This document shows, one piece after another, positions 25,925 through 34,202 of a DNA stretch of 64,000 nucleotides; the stretch's first letter is position 1; each line of letters starts with the position of its first letter. Source of the DNA: Syntrophomonas sp. DTU018 (GTDB lineage: Bacteria > Bacillota > Syntrophomonadia > Syntrophomonadales > Syntrophomonadaceae); assembly GCA_001513155.1 (NCBI GenBank), contig LFSR01000034.1, forward strand, positions 21,000 through 84,999, read 5' to 3'. The notes beneath the pieces are model-generated. The model saw only the letters and a list, made by a program, of their open reading frames with translations. It made no database searches and was not told the DNA's origin. The position numbers were made by a program, and so were the translations under genes.

Positions 25925-26755
25925 TTGAGGAAGAGGTTGGCACTTTTGATTGTATTGTGCCTGGTTTTGGGCTTAGCAGCAGGCTGCGGCGGCCAGGCAG
26001 CTGACAAGGGGGACGCTCAGGAACCCGCTGCGGATACTTCCTGGCAGGAGATTCAGGATAAGGGCTATTTTATAGTGGGATTGGACGACGCTTTCCCGCC
26101 CATGGGGTTCCGGGATGAGAACAATGAAATTGTAGGCTTTGACATTGACCTGGCCAAGGAAGCTGCTTCCCGCCTGGGAGTAGAAGTGAAGTTCCAGCCC
26201 ATATCCTGGGATGCCAAGGGAGAGGAACTCAACAGCGGCAACATTGACGTGATCTGGAACGGTTTCACTATCACCGAAGAGCGCAAGAAAGAATTCCTGT
26301 TCACCAAGCCCTATATCGCCGATCGTCAGATTATTGTAGTAAGACCGGATTCACCTATTGCTACCAAAGCTGACCTGGCCGGCAAGGAAGTAGGTATCCA
26401 GGCTGGCAGCAGTGCCGTGGAAGCGGTTATGGCTGATGAAGCCACCTACGAAACCATTAAAGACACCTTAAGAGAATTTGATACCAATGACATGGCTCTG
26501 CGGGACCTGGCCGGCGGCGGCCTGGATGCAGTAGTGGTTGACGAAGTGGTAGGTCGTTACTATATCTCCAAGCACCCGGGAGAGTACAAGGTTCTGGAAG
26601 AGAACTTCGGCATGGAAGAGTTTGGTGTTGGTTTGAGACTCACCGACAAGGCTTTCCACGCTGAATTGGACAGAGTGCTGGATGAGATGAAAGCCGACGG
26701 CACTGCTTCGGATATTTCCATGAAATGGTTCGGAGAAGATATTATAAAGAAATAG
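25925..26755 (+). CDS. Polar amino acid ABC transporter substrate-binding lipoprotein
   Basis: A 276-residue family 3 solute-binding protein. It begins with a lipoprotein signal peptide: basic MRKRLA, a hydrophobic core, and the lipobox GLAAGC, so it is anchored to the outer face of the membrane. The mature part has GYFIVGLDDAFPPMGFRDE, GFDIDLAKEAASRLGV and WNGFTITEERKKEFLFTKPY, typical of glutamine/arginine/cystine binders. The TTG start at 25925 is chosen because GAGGGGG precedes it at normal distance. Permease and ATPase genes follow. A duplicated hairpin and a MITE-like insert lie between it and the permease. Confidence 0.9.
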   Translation: MRKRLALLIVLCLVLGLAAGCGGQAADKGDAQEPAADTSWQEIQDKGYFIVGLDDAFPPMGFRDENNEIVGFDIDLAKEAASRLGVEVKFQPISWDAKGEELNSGNIDVIWNGFTITEERKKEFLFTKPYIADRQIIVVRPDSPIATKADLAGKEVGIQAGSSAVEAVMADEATYETIKDTLREFDTNDMALRDLAGGGLDAVVVDEVVGRYYISKHPGEYKVLEENFGMEEFGVGLRLTDKAFHAELDRVLDEMKADGTASDISMKWFGEDIIKK

Positions 26756-26791
26756 GCAGAATTACAATACTCTGATACAATTGAGCATGGC

Positions 26792-26818
26792 AGGCTATCA
26801 GTGATAAACTGTTAGCCT
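26792..26818 (+). repeat. 27-base hairpin repeat, copy 1
   Basis: The stretch from aggctatcagtgataaac to tgttagcct forms a stem (AGGCTA / TAGCCT plus CAG/CTG). It is repeated exactly at 26973-26999. It sits 37 bases after the binding-protein stop and may act as an mRNA-stabilising or terminating hairpin. Confidence 0.8.
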
Positions 26819-26972
26819 CAGACTGTCGAAAAAGGCCATGATAAGAGATCGCCACGTCGTTGCGCTCCTCGCGATGACATAACCAAAAGCCCATCATTTG
26901 TGTCATTGCGAGGCACGGAGTGCCGTGGCAATCTCGAACGTCCAACTATTAATAAGCTTTATTGACACGCTG
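26819..26972. mobile_element. MITE-like insert (dispersed repeat family A)
   Basis: The 154 bases between the two identical hairpins start cagactgtcgaaaaag and end ctttattgacacgctg, which are imperfect inverted repeats of each other (about 12 of 16). Inside are two family A half-units in opposite orientation (agatcgccacg..., tgtcattgcgag...). The flanking exact 27-base direct repeats look like a target duplication. Confidence 0.65.
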
Positions 26973-26999
26973 AGGCTATCAGTGATAAACTGTTAGCCT
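26973..26999 (+). repeat. 27-base hairpin repeat, copy 2
   Basis: Exact copy of 26792-26818, followed by GTCTTTATCTG. It lies 40 bases before the permease start. Confidence 0.8.
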
Positions 27000-27039
27000 G
27001 TCTTTATCTGCAGTGATTCATGCAAGTAAGGGGATGCAT

Positions 27040-27678
27040 ATGGACTATGTAATATCAATTCTGCCTCAAATGTGCCTGGGCTGGTTGGTGACCATGCAGA
27101 TTTTTGCGGTAACCCTCCTGTCCCTGCCCTTGGGTGTCATACTGGGTATCGCCCGCCTGTCCAAGTTCAAGCCTTTGGCTTGGTTTATGGAGCTTTATGT
27201 TTGGGTTTTCCGCGGTACCCCCCTTTTGCTGCAGCTGTTGTTCTGGTATTTTGGACTCATGGCTGTGGGAATTCGCATAGAAAGGGAAACCGCAGTTTAT
27301 GTAGCCTTTATCCTGAATTATGCTGCTTACCTGGCAGAGATTTTCCGCGCGGGTATCCAGTCCATCGACCGCGGTCAATACGAAGCTGCGGATGTGCTAG
27401 GGTTAAGCCGGCGCCAGACCATGACCCAGATTATTCTTCCTCAAGTGTTTAAACGGGTATTGCCCCCCATTGGCAACGAGGTTATCAACCTGGTCAAGGA
27501 TACGGCTTTGGTATACATCATTGCCATCAGCGAGCTTTCCCGGGTAGCCAGAATCCGTGCGGTCACCGATGATACCCTGGTGCCTTTTGTGATCGCAGGA
27601 TTGTTTTACCTGTTGATGACAGCTATTGTTCAGCGCTTCTTTAAATGGGTGGAATCCCGTCTGGACTATTATCGCTAG
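27040..27678 (+). CDS. Polar amino acid ABC transporter permease
   Basis: A 212-residue permease of the His/Glu/Gln/Arg/opine family with about five membrane helices. The N-terminal [18 protein letters not shown] and the cytoplasmic EAA loop [22 protein letters not shown], which docks on the ATPase, are clear; [17 protein letters not shown] is also typical. The ATG at 27040 follows TAAGGGG; in-frame GTG 27013 and ATG 27034 are alternatives. It is cotranscribed with the ATPase gene 14 bases downstream and presumably with the binding-protein gene. Only one permease gene is present, so a homodimer is expected. Confidence 0.92.
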   Translation: MDYVISILPQMCLGWLVTMQIFAVTLLSLPLGVILGIARLSKFKPLAWFMELYVWVFRGTPLLLQLLFWYFGLMAVGIRIERETAVYVAFILNYAAYLAEIFRAGIQSIDRGQYEAADVLGLSRRQTMTQIILPQVFKRVLPPIGNEVINLVKDTALVYIIAISELSRVARIRAVTDDTLVPFVIAGLFYLLMTAIVQRFFKWVESRLDYYR

Positions 27679-27692
27679 GAGAGAAGAATATT

Positions 27693-28460
27693 ATGTACAT
27701 GCTGCAAGCTCTGGATATTTATAAAAAGTTTGGTCACCTGGAAGTATTGAAGGGAGTATCCCTGCAGGTGAAGCAGGGGGAAGTAATCGCTATTATCGGT
27801 CCCTCTGGTTCGGGGAAAAGCACTCTTTTGCGCTGTCTCAACCGCCTGGAAACCATTGACCGGGGTACCATTGAAATAGATGGTGAAATAATGGCCAAGA
27901 ATGGACCCGACGGCAGGGCAGTATACAGCAGCGAAAAGGATATAACCAGGCTGCGCCGCAAGATGGGCATGGTGTTTCAGAATTTTAACCTGTTTCCCCA
28001 TAAATCGGTTCTGGAAAACTTGATGCTGGCTCCCATGCTGGTCAACAATGTGACTGCCGAGGAAGCGGAGAAAACCGCCCGTGAACTGCTGGCCAAGGTT
28101 GGTTTGTCCCAGAAGGCCGATAACTACCCCTTTGAACTTTCCGGGGGACAGCAGCAGCGGGTAGCCATTGCCCGGGCCCTGGCCATGAATCCGGCCATCA
28201 TGTGTTTTGATGAGCCCACTTCCGCCCTGGATCCGGAACTTACCGGAGAAGTCTTAAGGGTTATGCGGGATCTGGCTTTTGAGCATATGACTATGGTGGT
28301 GGTAACCCATGAAATCGGTTTTGCCCGGGAAGTAGCCAACCGGGTAATATTCATGGACGATGGGCTGATAGTGGAACAGGGTACAGCCGAGGATGTGCTG
28401 CTCAATCCCCGGCAGGAGCGCACCAAGGCCTTCCTGAGCACCGTTCTCACCGCTCGCTGA
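27693..28460 (+). CDS. Polar amino acid ABC transporter ATP-binding protein (GlnQ-like)
   Basis: A 255-residue ABC ATPase. Walker [11 protein letters not shown]-loop [11 protein letters not shown], signature [15 protein letters not shown], Walker [13 protein letters not shown] and the switch histidine in [10 protein letters not shown] are intact. The FQNFNLFPH and LTGEVLRVM patterns place it with GlnQ/HisP-type importers. Ribosome site AGGAGAG overlaps the permease stop. An insertion after the first beta-strands ([16 protein letters not shown]) is slightly longer than usual. Followed by a strong terminator that ends the operon. Confidence 0.93.
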   Translation: MYMLQALDIYKKFGHLEVLKGVSLQVKQGEVIAIIGPSGSGKSTLLRCLNRLETIDRGTIEIDGEIMAKNGPDGRAVYSSEKDITRLRRKMGMVFQNFNLFPHKSVLENLMLAPMLVNNVTAEEAEKTARELLAKVGLSQKADNYPFELSGGQQQRVAIARALAMNPAIMCFDEPTSALDPELTGEVLRVMRDLAFEHMTMVVVTHEIGFAREVANRVIFMDDGLIVEQGTAEDVLLNPRQERTKAFLSTVLTAR

Positions 28461-28494
28461 TTTATAAGGAACCCAACATTGGCTTAGCGGAAAG

Positions 28495-28536
28495 AAAAAA
28501 GCTTACTCCTCCTTTTTTGGCGGAGTAAGCTTTTTT
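28495..28536. terminator. Bidirectional terminator
   Basis: A 15-bp perfect stem (AAAAAAGCTTACTCC / GGAGTAAGCTTTTTT) between the ABC operon and the convergent acyl-CoA synthetase. Confidence 0.85.
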
Positions 28537-28554
28537 ATGTTATTTAAACATTTG

Positions 28555-30465
28555 TTACTGGTACAGGGACTCGATCAAGTCAGCATAGTTCTGCATGATA
28601 ACCCGTTTCTTGGTTTTCAGGGTAGGTGTCAGTTCACCTTTTTCTTCGGTGAAGCGGTTGGGGAGAATGGCATAACGCTTAATGGTTTCGAAATTCTCCA
28701 ACTGGCTGTTTACTTTTTGTACCACCGCTTCAATCTGCTCTCTCAGGAGAGGTTGATTGATGAAATCCTCTCCCACCTCGGCACAAAGTTGGGAACCTCC
28801 CGCTTCCATGTACTTGATTTTGCTCTTGTCGTAGGTGATGCCGTTCCGGTCAAATACCTCTATATAATGGAGGAAGTTGGGTACTATTAGGGCGGTAATG
28901 TAATTGCGTTCATCACCGATGATGAACACCTGGTCTATCTCAACGGAAGTGGAGAAGAGACTCTCAAGTTTGTAAGGAGCTACATTCTTGCCGGTTGCCA
29001 GGCAGATAATGGCTTTCTTGCGGTCCACGATCCGGTAATAGCCGTCAATGTCCTTGACTACCAGGTCGCCGGTCTTGAACCAGCCATCTTCCGTAAAGGC
29101 TTCCCGGGTTTCTTCCGGCTTGTTCAGGTAACCAATGAAAATACCTGCGCCGCGGACTTCCAGTTCACCGTCTTCCGCCACCCGGCACTCGCTGGCGTTA
29201 GCCTGGGGACCGACGGAGCCAGGTTTGCAGGCCCGCATGGGATTATAGCACACGGCACTGGTAGTCTCGGTGGAACCATATCCTTCGAGAACGGGTACTC
29301 CCACAGTATAGAAAAACTTCAGCAGTTCAGGAGCAATACCCGCACTGGCTGAGAAAGAAAAGCGCAGGCGAGTGCCGAACAATTCGCGAACCTTGGCAAA
29401 CAGCTTGTCCGCCAGCTTATACTTTATGCGCAGTCCCAAAGGCAAGCAGAGAGGATATTCCGGGCGCATGTCATAACGGCCGAACTGATCCATGCGATAG
29501 GCCAGCACCTGTTCTCCCACTCCCAAAGCCCATGTGAACAGCTTTTTCTTCATGGGACTGGCTTCCAGCATCTGTTGGAAGGCCATGTAGATACGTTCAT
29601 ACAGGCGGGGTACACAGGAAAACCAGGTGGGGTTGTATTTCTTCAGGTCATCCATCATGGTAGCGGGGCTGTCGGCATAGGCGATGGTAGCGCCCATCCA
29701 TATGGCCAGCCACTGGGAACATCCCCGGTCAAAGATATGGGACAAAGGCAGGAAAGACAGGACAGTGTCTTCATGGTTTAAGGGGTGACCGGCGTTAAGG
29801 AAATAGTAGAACACACCATCAACGCGAGAGGAAAAGCACCAGTGGGTTAGGATTACCCCTTTACCCTGGCCGGTGGTTCCGGAGGTGTAGAGAATGGTGG
29901 CCCAATCATCCAGGGTAATGTTCTGCCACCGCTCCTGGTATAAGTCGTACAGGCGGGAGCGGTTTTCCTGGCCTAACTTCATAAGCTGTGCCAGATTCAT
30001 AACCCGTGGGTCGTCAGATTCATAGCGGGTATCCAGGATGATAACCTTCTCCAGGGTTGGCATTTCGTCCCATCCGGGCATGACCCGGTTGAGGATATCG
30101 GTGTTGCCCGCAATAAGATAGCGACATTCCGAATCATTAACTATATAGGAAACTTCGTTCAGGGAAAGGGTGGGATAGATGGTTACTACAACGGCAGCGC
30201 AATTGATAAGTGCCACGTCACAGTGAGTCCAGTAGGGACTGTTGGTAGCCATAATCGCTACCCGCTGGCCCTTTTCCAAACCCAGGCTCAAGAATCCGCA
30301 GGCAATGTCCTCCACTCTGGCCTGCATTTCCTTCCAGGTAAACTGGCCTCCGTTATCGCCGTAATACAAGTCGGGGTTGAACCGCTGGGCTATGCGATCA
30401 CCATGTTTGGCAACCGTTCGGGCGAAGGCCTGGGACATTGTGAGGTTCTCTACGTGTTCATACAT
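28555..30465 (-). CDS. Long-chain acyl-CoA synthetase (AMP-forming, FAA1/FadD15-like)
   Basis: A 636-residue long-form acyl-CoA synthetase, clearly distinct from the three shorter ones in the window. The AMP-binding loop ILYTSGTTGQGKGVILTH, the LSFLPLSHIFDRGC motif, LEGYGSTETTSAVCYNP, DGWFKTGDLVVKDIDGYY and the C-terminal KGELTPTLKTKKRVI are all visible and typical of eukaryote-like/FadD15 ligases. This type usually activates long-chain fatty acids for lipid metabolism. The ATG start is preceded by a weak GGTGG. It is convergent with the ABC transporter operon. Confidence 0.92.
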   Translation of the reverse strand: MYEHVENLTMSQAFARTVAKHGDRIAQRFNPDLYYGDNGGQFTWKEMQARVEDIACGFLSLGLEKGQRVAIMATNSPYWTHCDVALINCAAVVVTIYPTLSLNEVSYIVNDSECRYLIAGNTDILNRVMPGWDEMPTLEKVIILDTRYESDDPRVMNLAQLMKLGQENRSRLYDLYQERWQNITLDDWATILYTSGTTGQGKGVILTHWCFSSRVDGVFYYFLNAGHPLNHEDTVLSFLPLSHIFDRGCSQWLAIWMGATIAYADSPATMMDDLKKYNPTWFSCVPRLYERIYMAFQQMLEASPMKKKLFTWALGVGEQVLAYRMDQFGRYDMRPEYPLCLPLGLRIKYKLADKLFAKVRELFGTRLRFSFSASAGIAPELLKFFYTVGVPVLEGYGSTETTSAVCYNPMRACKPGSVGPQANASECRVAEDGELEVRGAGIFIGYLNKPEETREAFTEDGWFKTGDLVVKDIDGYYRIVDRKKAIICLATGKNVAPYKLESLFSTSVEIDQVFIIGDERNYITALIVPNFLHYIEVFDRNGITYDKSKIKYMEAGGSQLCAEVGEDFINQPLLREQIEAVVQKVNSQLENFETIKRYAILPNRFTEEKGELTPTLKTKKRVIMQNYADLIESLYQ

Positions 30466-30616
30466 AAAAATTCCACCACCTACGAATAATATTCCGATCC
30501 TTTCTTGTATTATAATATAAATTGTTTTGAAATATAATTATTACAGGCCGAAATTTTCGAATGGAAATTTGGTCCTGAGAAAAAACCTCCTCAAAAGGGC
30601 TATGGAGAACTCTCAC

Positions 30617-31027
30617 CTAGTGATGGTCGGCAAAGTCGAAGCGTCTCTCCCAGGTTTTTGAGAAGCTGGGAAAGACAATTAGCAGCGCCTGGTAAGCTAA
30701 CGCTTGGTACTCGTCATTTAGCGGGGAAAATACCTCATTGACGTTGGCCGGCTGGTTGGCAGCCAGATTAGCCGCCAGTCTGGTCAGGGCCAAATCCACC
30801 GCATTATCAGCCATAGCTTGCAGCAGCTTATCCCAGTCAAATTGCCCATCGGTTACATATTGTTCAATTTCTTCTATACGGCCGGCAGTATCGTCAATGG
30901 TGCCAATGGAACCAAGGATGTAGGCCGCAGCTACCATGGGATCGGTTTTTTCTTCTCCCAAGCGATGAAGCAGGTTTTGATAGTTGGACTTGTGGTGGCG
31001 GGTAATGAAATAGACTGGTCGTTTCAA
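30617..31027 (-). CDS. Uncharacterised 136-aa protein (possibly DUF6075-like)
   Basis: A 136-residue soluble, mostly helical protein starting at TTG, with GGGGGGAG nine bases upstream. The pattern RHHKSNYQNLLHRLGEEKTD followed by PMVAAAYILGSI resembles small Firmicute/phage proteins of the DUF6075/DUF2538 type from memory, but I cannot confirm it. No membrane segment, no catalytic motif. The C-terminus ends in the basic/acidic ERRFDFADHH. It stands alone between an acyl-CoA synthetase and a divergent chemoreceptor. Confidence 0.65.
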   Translation of the reverse strand: MKRPVYFITRHHKSNYQNLLHRLGEEKTDPMVAAAYILGSIGTIDDTAGRIEEIEQYVTDGQFDWDKLLQAMADNAVDLALTRLAANLAANQPANVNEVFSPLNDEYQALAYQALLIVFPSFSKTWERRFDFADHH

Positions 31028-31247
31028 GCTGATCTACTCCCCCCGAGTTTGTGATTTTCCCTAATTGTAACATGTGTACGTCATGATGCCTAATAAAATA
31101 AATATTTTAGCTGAAAAGTGCAACAATTTGGCGAAATAAAACCCTTAAACTGATAGAGGTATTATTTATAAAAGTGTCAAATAATAGAAGAATTACCAAA
31201 AAACCATAGAGATATAAACATAGGGAGCATTGATTGGGGGGGATCAA

Positions 31248-32744
31248 GTGAATACGTCGATTTTGGTTGATCACGAGCAACGGGTTAACCGAAATGTAAA
31301 CGCAGCCGTTTTCATAGCGGCTTTGCTGTTCTTTGTGCTGCTCCTGGTGGTAAAGCAGGTGGGTTTTGCCCGCAGTTCTGTACTGCTGGGCGCGGCTGCC
31401 GCAACCTTGCTGATTAGATTTTTGCATAATACACCCTATGCTTATCTGTGCAAGTACCTCTACGCTTTGACTTTTGCTGCTGCTATCCAAGGACTCTATT
31501 TAGCTCTGGGAACTTCCGGCGTTGGGGTGGTATATGGCTACTTTTTGGGTTTAGTAATCATGGCCATGTATTTTGACCGCTCGGTAGCAATTTTTTACGG
31601 TATTATTGTTTTGATCATGAATGCTGTCAGCTGGGCGATAATACCGGAAATATATGTAGCCAACTACCAGATGATGAGCTGGATGTTTATAATCATGCTT
31701 TTTGTCTCCTCGTCAGCCGTATCCGTAATTCTGAGCCAAGTAGCTTCGGACCTAATTCTTCTGGCGGAGGATAAACATCACCAGGCCAACCAGATGGCGG
31801 CCAACCTGGGCAAGACCCTGGAGGAGATAGCCCGTCATTCTGAGGAATCCTCCTCTATCGCCAACAATCTGCTGGATCAGAGTCAAAATATCGTGGCCGG
31901 TATGGAAGAAAACACTGCGGCCACCAATCAAATAGCTACCGGAATGCAGGAAATTTCCTCTACAGCCCAGGAGATTATCGCTGCTGCTGAAGAAATCGCT
32001 TCCATGTTAAACGATTTAACCCAAAAATCAGCGGAAGGCAATCAACAAGCCCAGGATATTGAAAAACGAGCTTTAACTATACAGGCCGAAGCCGATAAAG
32101 CCAAGAACCATACTCTGGGAATATATCAGGATATACAAGCCCGGGTTCAGCAGGCCATGGAAGAAGCGCGGGTGGTTGAACAGATTTCGGGCCTGGCTCA
32201 AAAAATAGCGGCCATCGCCGATCAGACCAATTTACTGGCCCTGAATGCGGCTATCGAAGCAGCGCGAGCGGGAGAGCATGGGCGGGGATTTGCCGTGGTA
32301 GCCGAAGAAGTTCGCAAGCTGGCGGAAGACGCGTCTTCAACAGTGGAGAGCATTCAGAGTCTCACCCACCAGGTTCGTGCCGCCCTGGACAATTTGCTGG
32401 AAAATACCAGCAGTATGCTGGAGTTTATTAACAAAGATATTGTGAATGACTATAATACCATGGCTCAGATAGGCGTTCAGTACCGGGAGGACAGCAACCG
32501 CTTTTACCGGCTGACCAGCCTGTTTAATGAGCAGATCGGAAGAATAAGCGCCTCCATGATGCAGATTAATCATGCCCTGGAATCAGCTACCGGTATCATC
32601 CAGGAGTCTGCTGCCGGGGCTCAGGATATTGCCCGGGCCAGTGAAGCGGCTACCCGGGCAGCGGAATCCATCAGCAATGCTTGCCAGCAGATGGCGGAAG
32701 ACATTCAAAAACTGGAATTGCTGGCCACCGAGTTCAGGGGATAG
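31248..32744 (+). CDS. Methyl-accepting chemotaxis protein with six-helix membrane domain
   Basis: A 498-residue chemoreceptor. The first ~170 residues form about six membrane helices without a periplasmic ligand domain or HAMP; after that comes a long coiled coil. The highly conserved signalling tip [20 protein letters not shown] followed by [18 protein letters not shown] is intact, so it should form a complex with CheA/CheW. The GTG start at 31248 follows GGGGGGATCAA; an upstream TTG at 31230 is less likely. It may sense membrane or cytoplasmic state. A similar receptor is at 59014-60546. Confidence 0.9.
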   Translation: MNTSILVDHEQRVNRNVNAAVFIAALLFFVLLLVVKQVGFARSSVLLGAAAATLLIRFLHNTPYAYLCKYLYALTFAAAIQGLYLALGTSGVGVVYGYFLGLVIMAMYFDRSVAIFYGIIVLIMNAVSWAIIPEIYVANYQMMSWMFIIMLFVSSSAVSVILSQVASDLILLAEDKHHQANQMAANLGKTLEEIARHSEESSSIANNLLDQSQNIVAGMEENTAATNQIATGMQEISSTAQEIIAAAEEIASMLNDLTQKSAEGNQQAQDIEKRALTIQAEADKAKNHTLGIYQDIQARVQQAMEEARVVEQISGLAQKIAAIADQTNLLALNAAIEAARAGEHGRGFAVVAEEVRKLAEDASSTVESIQSLTHQVRAALDNLLENTSSMLEFINKDIVNDYNTMAQIGVQYREDSNRFYRLTSLFNEQIGRISASMMQINHALESATGIIQESAAGAQDIARASEAATRAAESISNACQQMAEDIQKLELLATEFRG

Positions 32745-32768
32745 TAAAATCCTCTGTAATTAAAAATG

Positions 32769-32796
32769 AAAATCCCGGATATTGCCCGGGATTTTT
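32769..32796. terminator. Bidirectional terminator
   Basis: A 10-bp stem (AAAATCCCGG / CCGGGATTTT) between the chemoreceptor and the convergent yvrJ gene, flanked by A and T runs. Confidence 0.8.
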
Positions 32797-32798
32797 AT

Positions 32799-33002
32799 TT
32801 AAGCGGGGGTATAGAAAGAAGGGGATTCTTCCCGGTGTGACTCAGAAACAGGGACAGGGTATATCCCGGTCAGCACCGCTTCCCGTAAGCTGTGTATAGC
32901 GGCGGTTAGCTCTTTTAGCTGGCCTTCAATGCGAATCAGCAAATAGGCGGCTACCGCCATGGGAAAGCCTACATTGGCAGCGATGTTTAACAGCTCACTC
33001 AT
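32799..33002 (-). CDS. YvrJ family small membrane protein
   Basis: A 67-residue protein MSELLNIAANVGFPMAVAAY followed by LLIRIEGQLKELT. One N-terminal membrane helix with the conserved NxGFPxxVAxYLL pattern identifies the YvrJ family; the role is unknown. The ATG at 33002 is chosen because GGAGGTGG precedes it. It is the last gene of a minus-strand set with DUF2922 and DUF1659 genes, a grouping repeatedly seen in Firmicutes. A terminator hairpin lies between it and the DUF2922 gene, so it may be expressed at a lower level. Confidence 0.85.
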   Translation of the reverse strand: MSELLNIAANVGFPMAVAAYLLIRIEGQLKELTAAIHSLREAVLTGIYPVPVSESHREESPSFYTPA

Positions 33003-33031
33003 TGCCTTTTCCACCTCCCATACAGTATAAA

Positions 33032-33060
33032 AAGGTTACGGGGTTTTGCCCCGCAACCTT
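33032..33060 (-). terminator. Terminator/attenuator inside the DUF1659-DUF2922-yvrJ set
   Basis: On the minus strand AAGGTTGCGGGG and CCCCGTAACCTT pair (one mismatch) around a short loop, followed by TTTTTATAC. It lies just after the DUF2922 stop and before yvrJ. Confidence 0.7.
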
Positions 33061-33066
33061 GATAGA

Positions 33067-33291
33067 CTAGACCAGATCGAATTCGGTAGTTTCGCTGACG
33101 ATCATCTGGGCTCGGGCCTTGCCGGTAAGGGCTCCGCCGTTGCCGGAAAAGATGTTGCCGGCGACGATTTGATCCATAGCGGCAGATACCTCTTCCGAAG
33201 TCAAGTCTTCCCTGGCATCATAGACCCTTATGCGGTGATTGCGGCCCAGCTCGGTAGTAAAGTCCATCTGCAGCACTCTCTGAATCGCCAT
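33067..33291 (-). CDS. DUF2922 family protein
   Basis: A 74-residue protein of the DUF2922 family, MAIQRVLQMDFTTELGRNHR with a conserved C-terminal half (GALTGKARAQMIVSETTEFD). These small beta-rich proteins have no known function and are nearly always next to DUF1659 and YvrJ genes, as here. The ATG has AAAGGAGGATGAAAC upstream, one of the strongest ribosome sites in the region. It starts 37 bases after the DUF1659 stop and is likely in the same transcript. Confidence 0.85.
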   Translation of the reverse strand: MAIQRVLQMDFTTELGRNHRIRVYDAREDLTSEEVSAAMDQIVAGNIFSGNGGALTGKARAQMIVSETTEFDLV

Positions 33292-33328
33292 GTTTCATCC
33301 TCCTTTCCCTGGTTTTTTCCGTTACCGA

Positions 33329-33553
33329 TTAAGCGTTGGTCAGTTCAACAGTATCCTGGCGGTGAATTGCCAAGGGGGTGCGGCTCTGCAGGCTGAGAAG
33401 CACCTGAGCAACCTGGTAAACATCATCATTGGCAGCTTCTGGTTTTACATCACCATAGGAGCGGTTGCGGATCAGCTGCTGCCCGGAAACACCTATTCCG
33501 TTGTCCAGGACCAAAACCAGTTCGCTGCTGACAGGAGTAGCGGTAACAGCCAT
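33329..33553 (-). CDS. DUF1659 family protein
   Basis: A 74-residue protein beginning MAVTATPVSSELVLVLDNGI, containing YQVAQVLLSLQSRTPLAIHR near the end, the DUF1659 pattern. Function unknown. The ATG at 33553 has AAAGGAGGTGTCAAC; an in-frame ATG at 33613 precedes that ribosome site and is rejected. It is the first gene of the DUF1659-DUF2922-yvrJ group. Confidence 0.85.
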   Translation of the reverse strand: MAVTATPVSSELVLVLDNGIGVSGQQLIRNRSYGDVKPEAANDDVYQVAQVLLSLQSRTPLAIHRQDTVELTNA

Positions 33554-33707
33554 GTTGACACCTCCTTTCTGAGAGTAGGGCTCTGGATCCATGAGCTTGA
33601 TTGGATTGTACATACCAGGAGGCGGTTATGACCAAGGACCGGCATCATTCTTAAAGGCCTTGCCGGAGACGGGAATTTCCTTTCCCGGCACGGAGGAGGT
33701 CAGGGGA

Positions 33708-33854
33708 GTGAATTTGCTGCCCAGGCAAGTTCATAAAAGGGCCTTTACCTTATTGATCAGGTGGGGGTATCTCCCTAATGGTACTATCCACATAGACTAT
33801 ATACTACACAGGGAAGCCAGGAGGCTTCTGATACCCATAGGGTTAAGGAGGTGA
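33708..33854 (+). CDS. Possible 48-aa basic protein
   Basis: A GTG at 33708 follows GGAGGTCAGGGGA at an ideal 8-base spacing and opens a 48-codon frame, VNLLPRQVHKRAFTLLIRWG and onward to LLIPIGLRR. The stop TGA lies inside the ribosome site (AAGGAGGTGA) of the next gene at 33859, a hallmark of translational coupling. The product is basic and rich in Leu/Ile/Arg; no family is recognised. It could also be chance. Confidence 0.4.
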   Translation: MNLLPRQVHKRAFTLLIRWGYLPNGTIHIDYILHREARRLLIPIGLRR

Positions 33855-33858
33855 CCCC

Positions 33859-34110
33859 ATGCGCGTGCTTGCCGATGTGACCGTAACCGTAGTGTCCGGT
33901 GACAGACAACGCCAGGGTACAGTATATAATCTGGAATTTGAAGATGAAATCTACCAGGAATTTGATTTCGCCAACATGTTCCGCCAGTTGATCAACAATC
34001 TTCATCCTTCGGTTTTTGCTATTTTCCCCAAGGAAAGATTTATATTTGATATTCATAACATACGTCCCCTGTACGAGCGGCGCTCCCATCCCGATGTTTT
34101 TGATAAATGA
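33859..34110 (+). CDS. Conserved-looking small hypothetical protein
   Basis: An 83-residue protein, MRVLADVTVTVVSGDRQRQG, with a beta-rich N-terminal half and a helix/acidic middle (EDEIYQEFDFANMFRQL). The ATG is preceded by AAGGAGGTGACCCC, a near-perfect ribosome site. No family recognised. It is divergent from the DUF1659 gene and ends just before a strong terminator shared with the acyl-CoA dehydrogenase on the other strand. Confidence 0.65.
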   Translation: MRVLADVTVTVVSGDRQRQGTVYNLEFEDEIYQEFDFANMFRQLINNLHPSVFAIFPKERFIFDIHNIRPLYERRSHPDVFDK

Positions 34111-34140
34111 AGGGAGCTGATTATGCTGCTGGCCGAAGCA

Positions 34141-34173
34141 AAAGCCCGGAACCCAAAGGATTCCGGGCTTTCG
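34141..34173. terminator. Bidirectional terminator
   Basis: An 11-bp perfect stem (AAAGCCCGGAA / TTCCGGGCTTT), 9-base loop, between the small gene at 33859 and the convergent acyl-CoA dehydrogenase. Confidence 0.8.
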
Positions 34174-34202
34174 CTAAGGGTGGGGGATAGGCAGTGTATT
34201 AG

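Noticed and set aside
31130..31247. Flagellar sigma-D promoter before the chemoreceptor
   Set aside because: TAAA and GATA words occur but not with the correct spacing or the GCCGATAT core.
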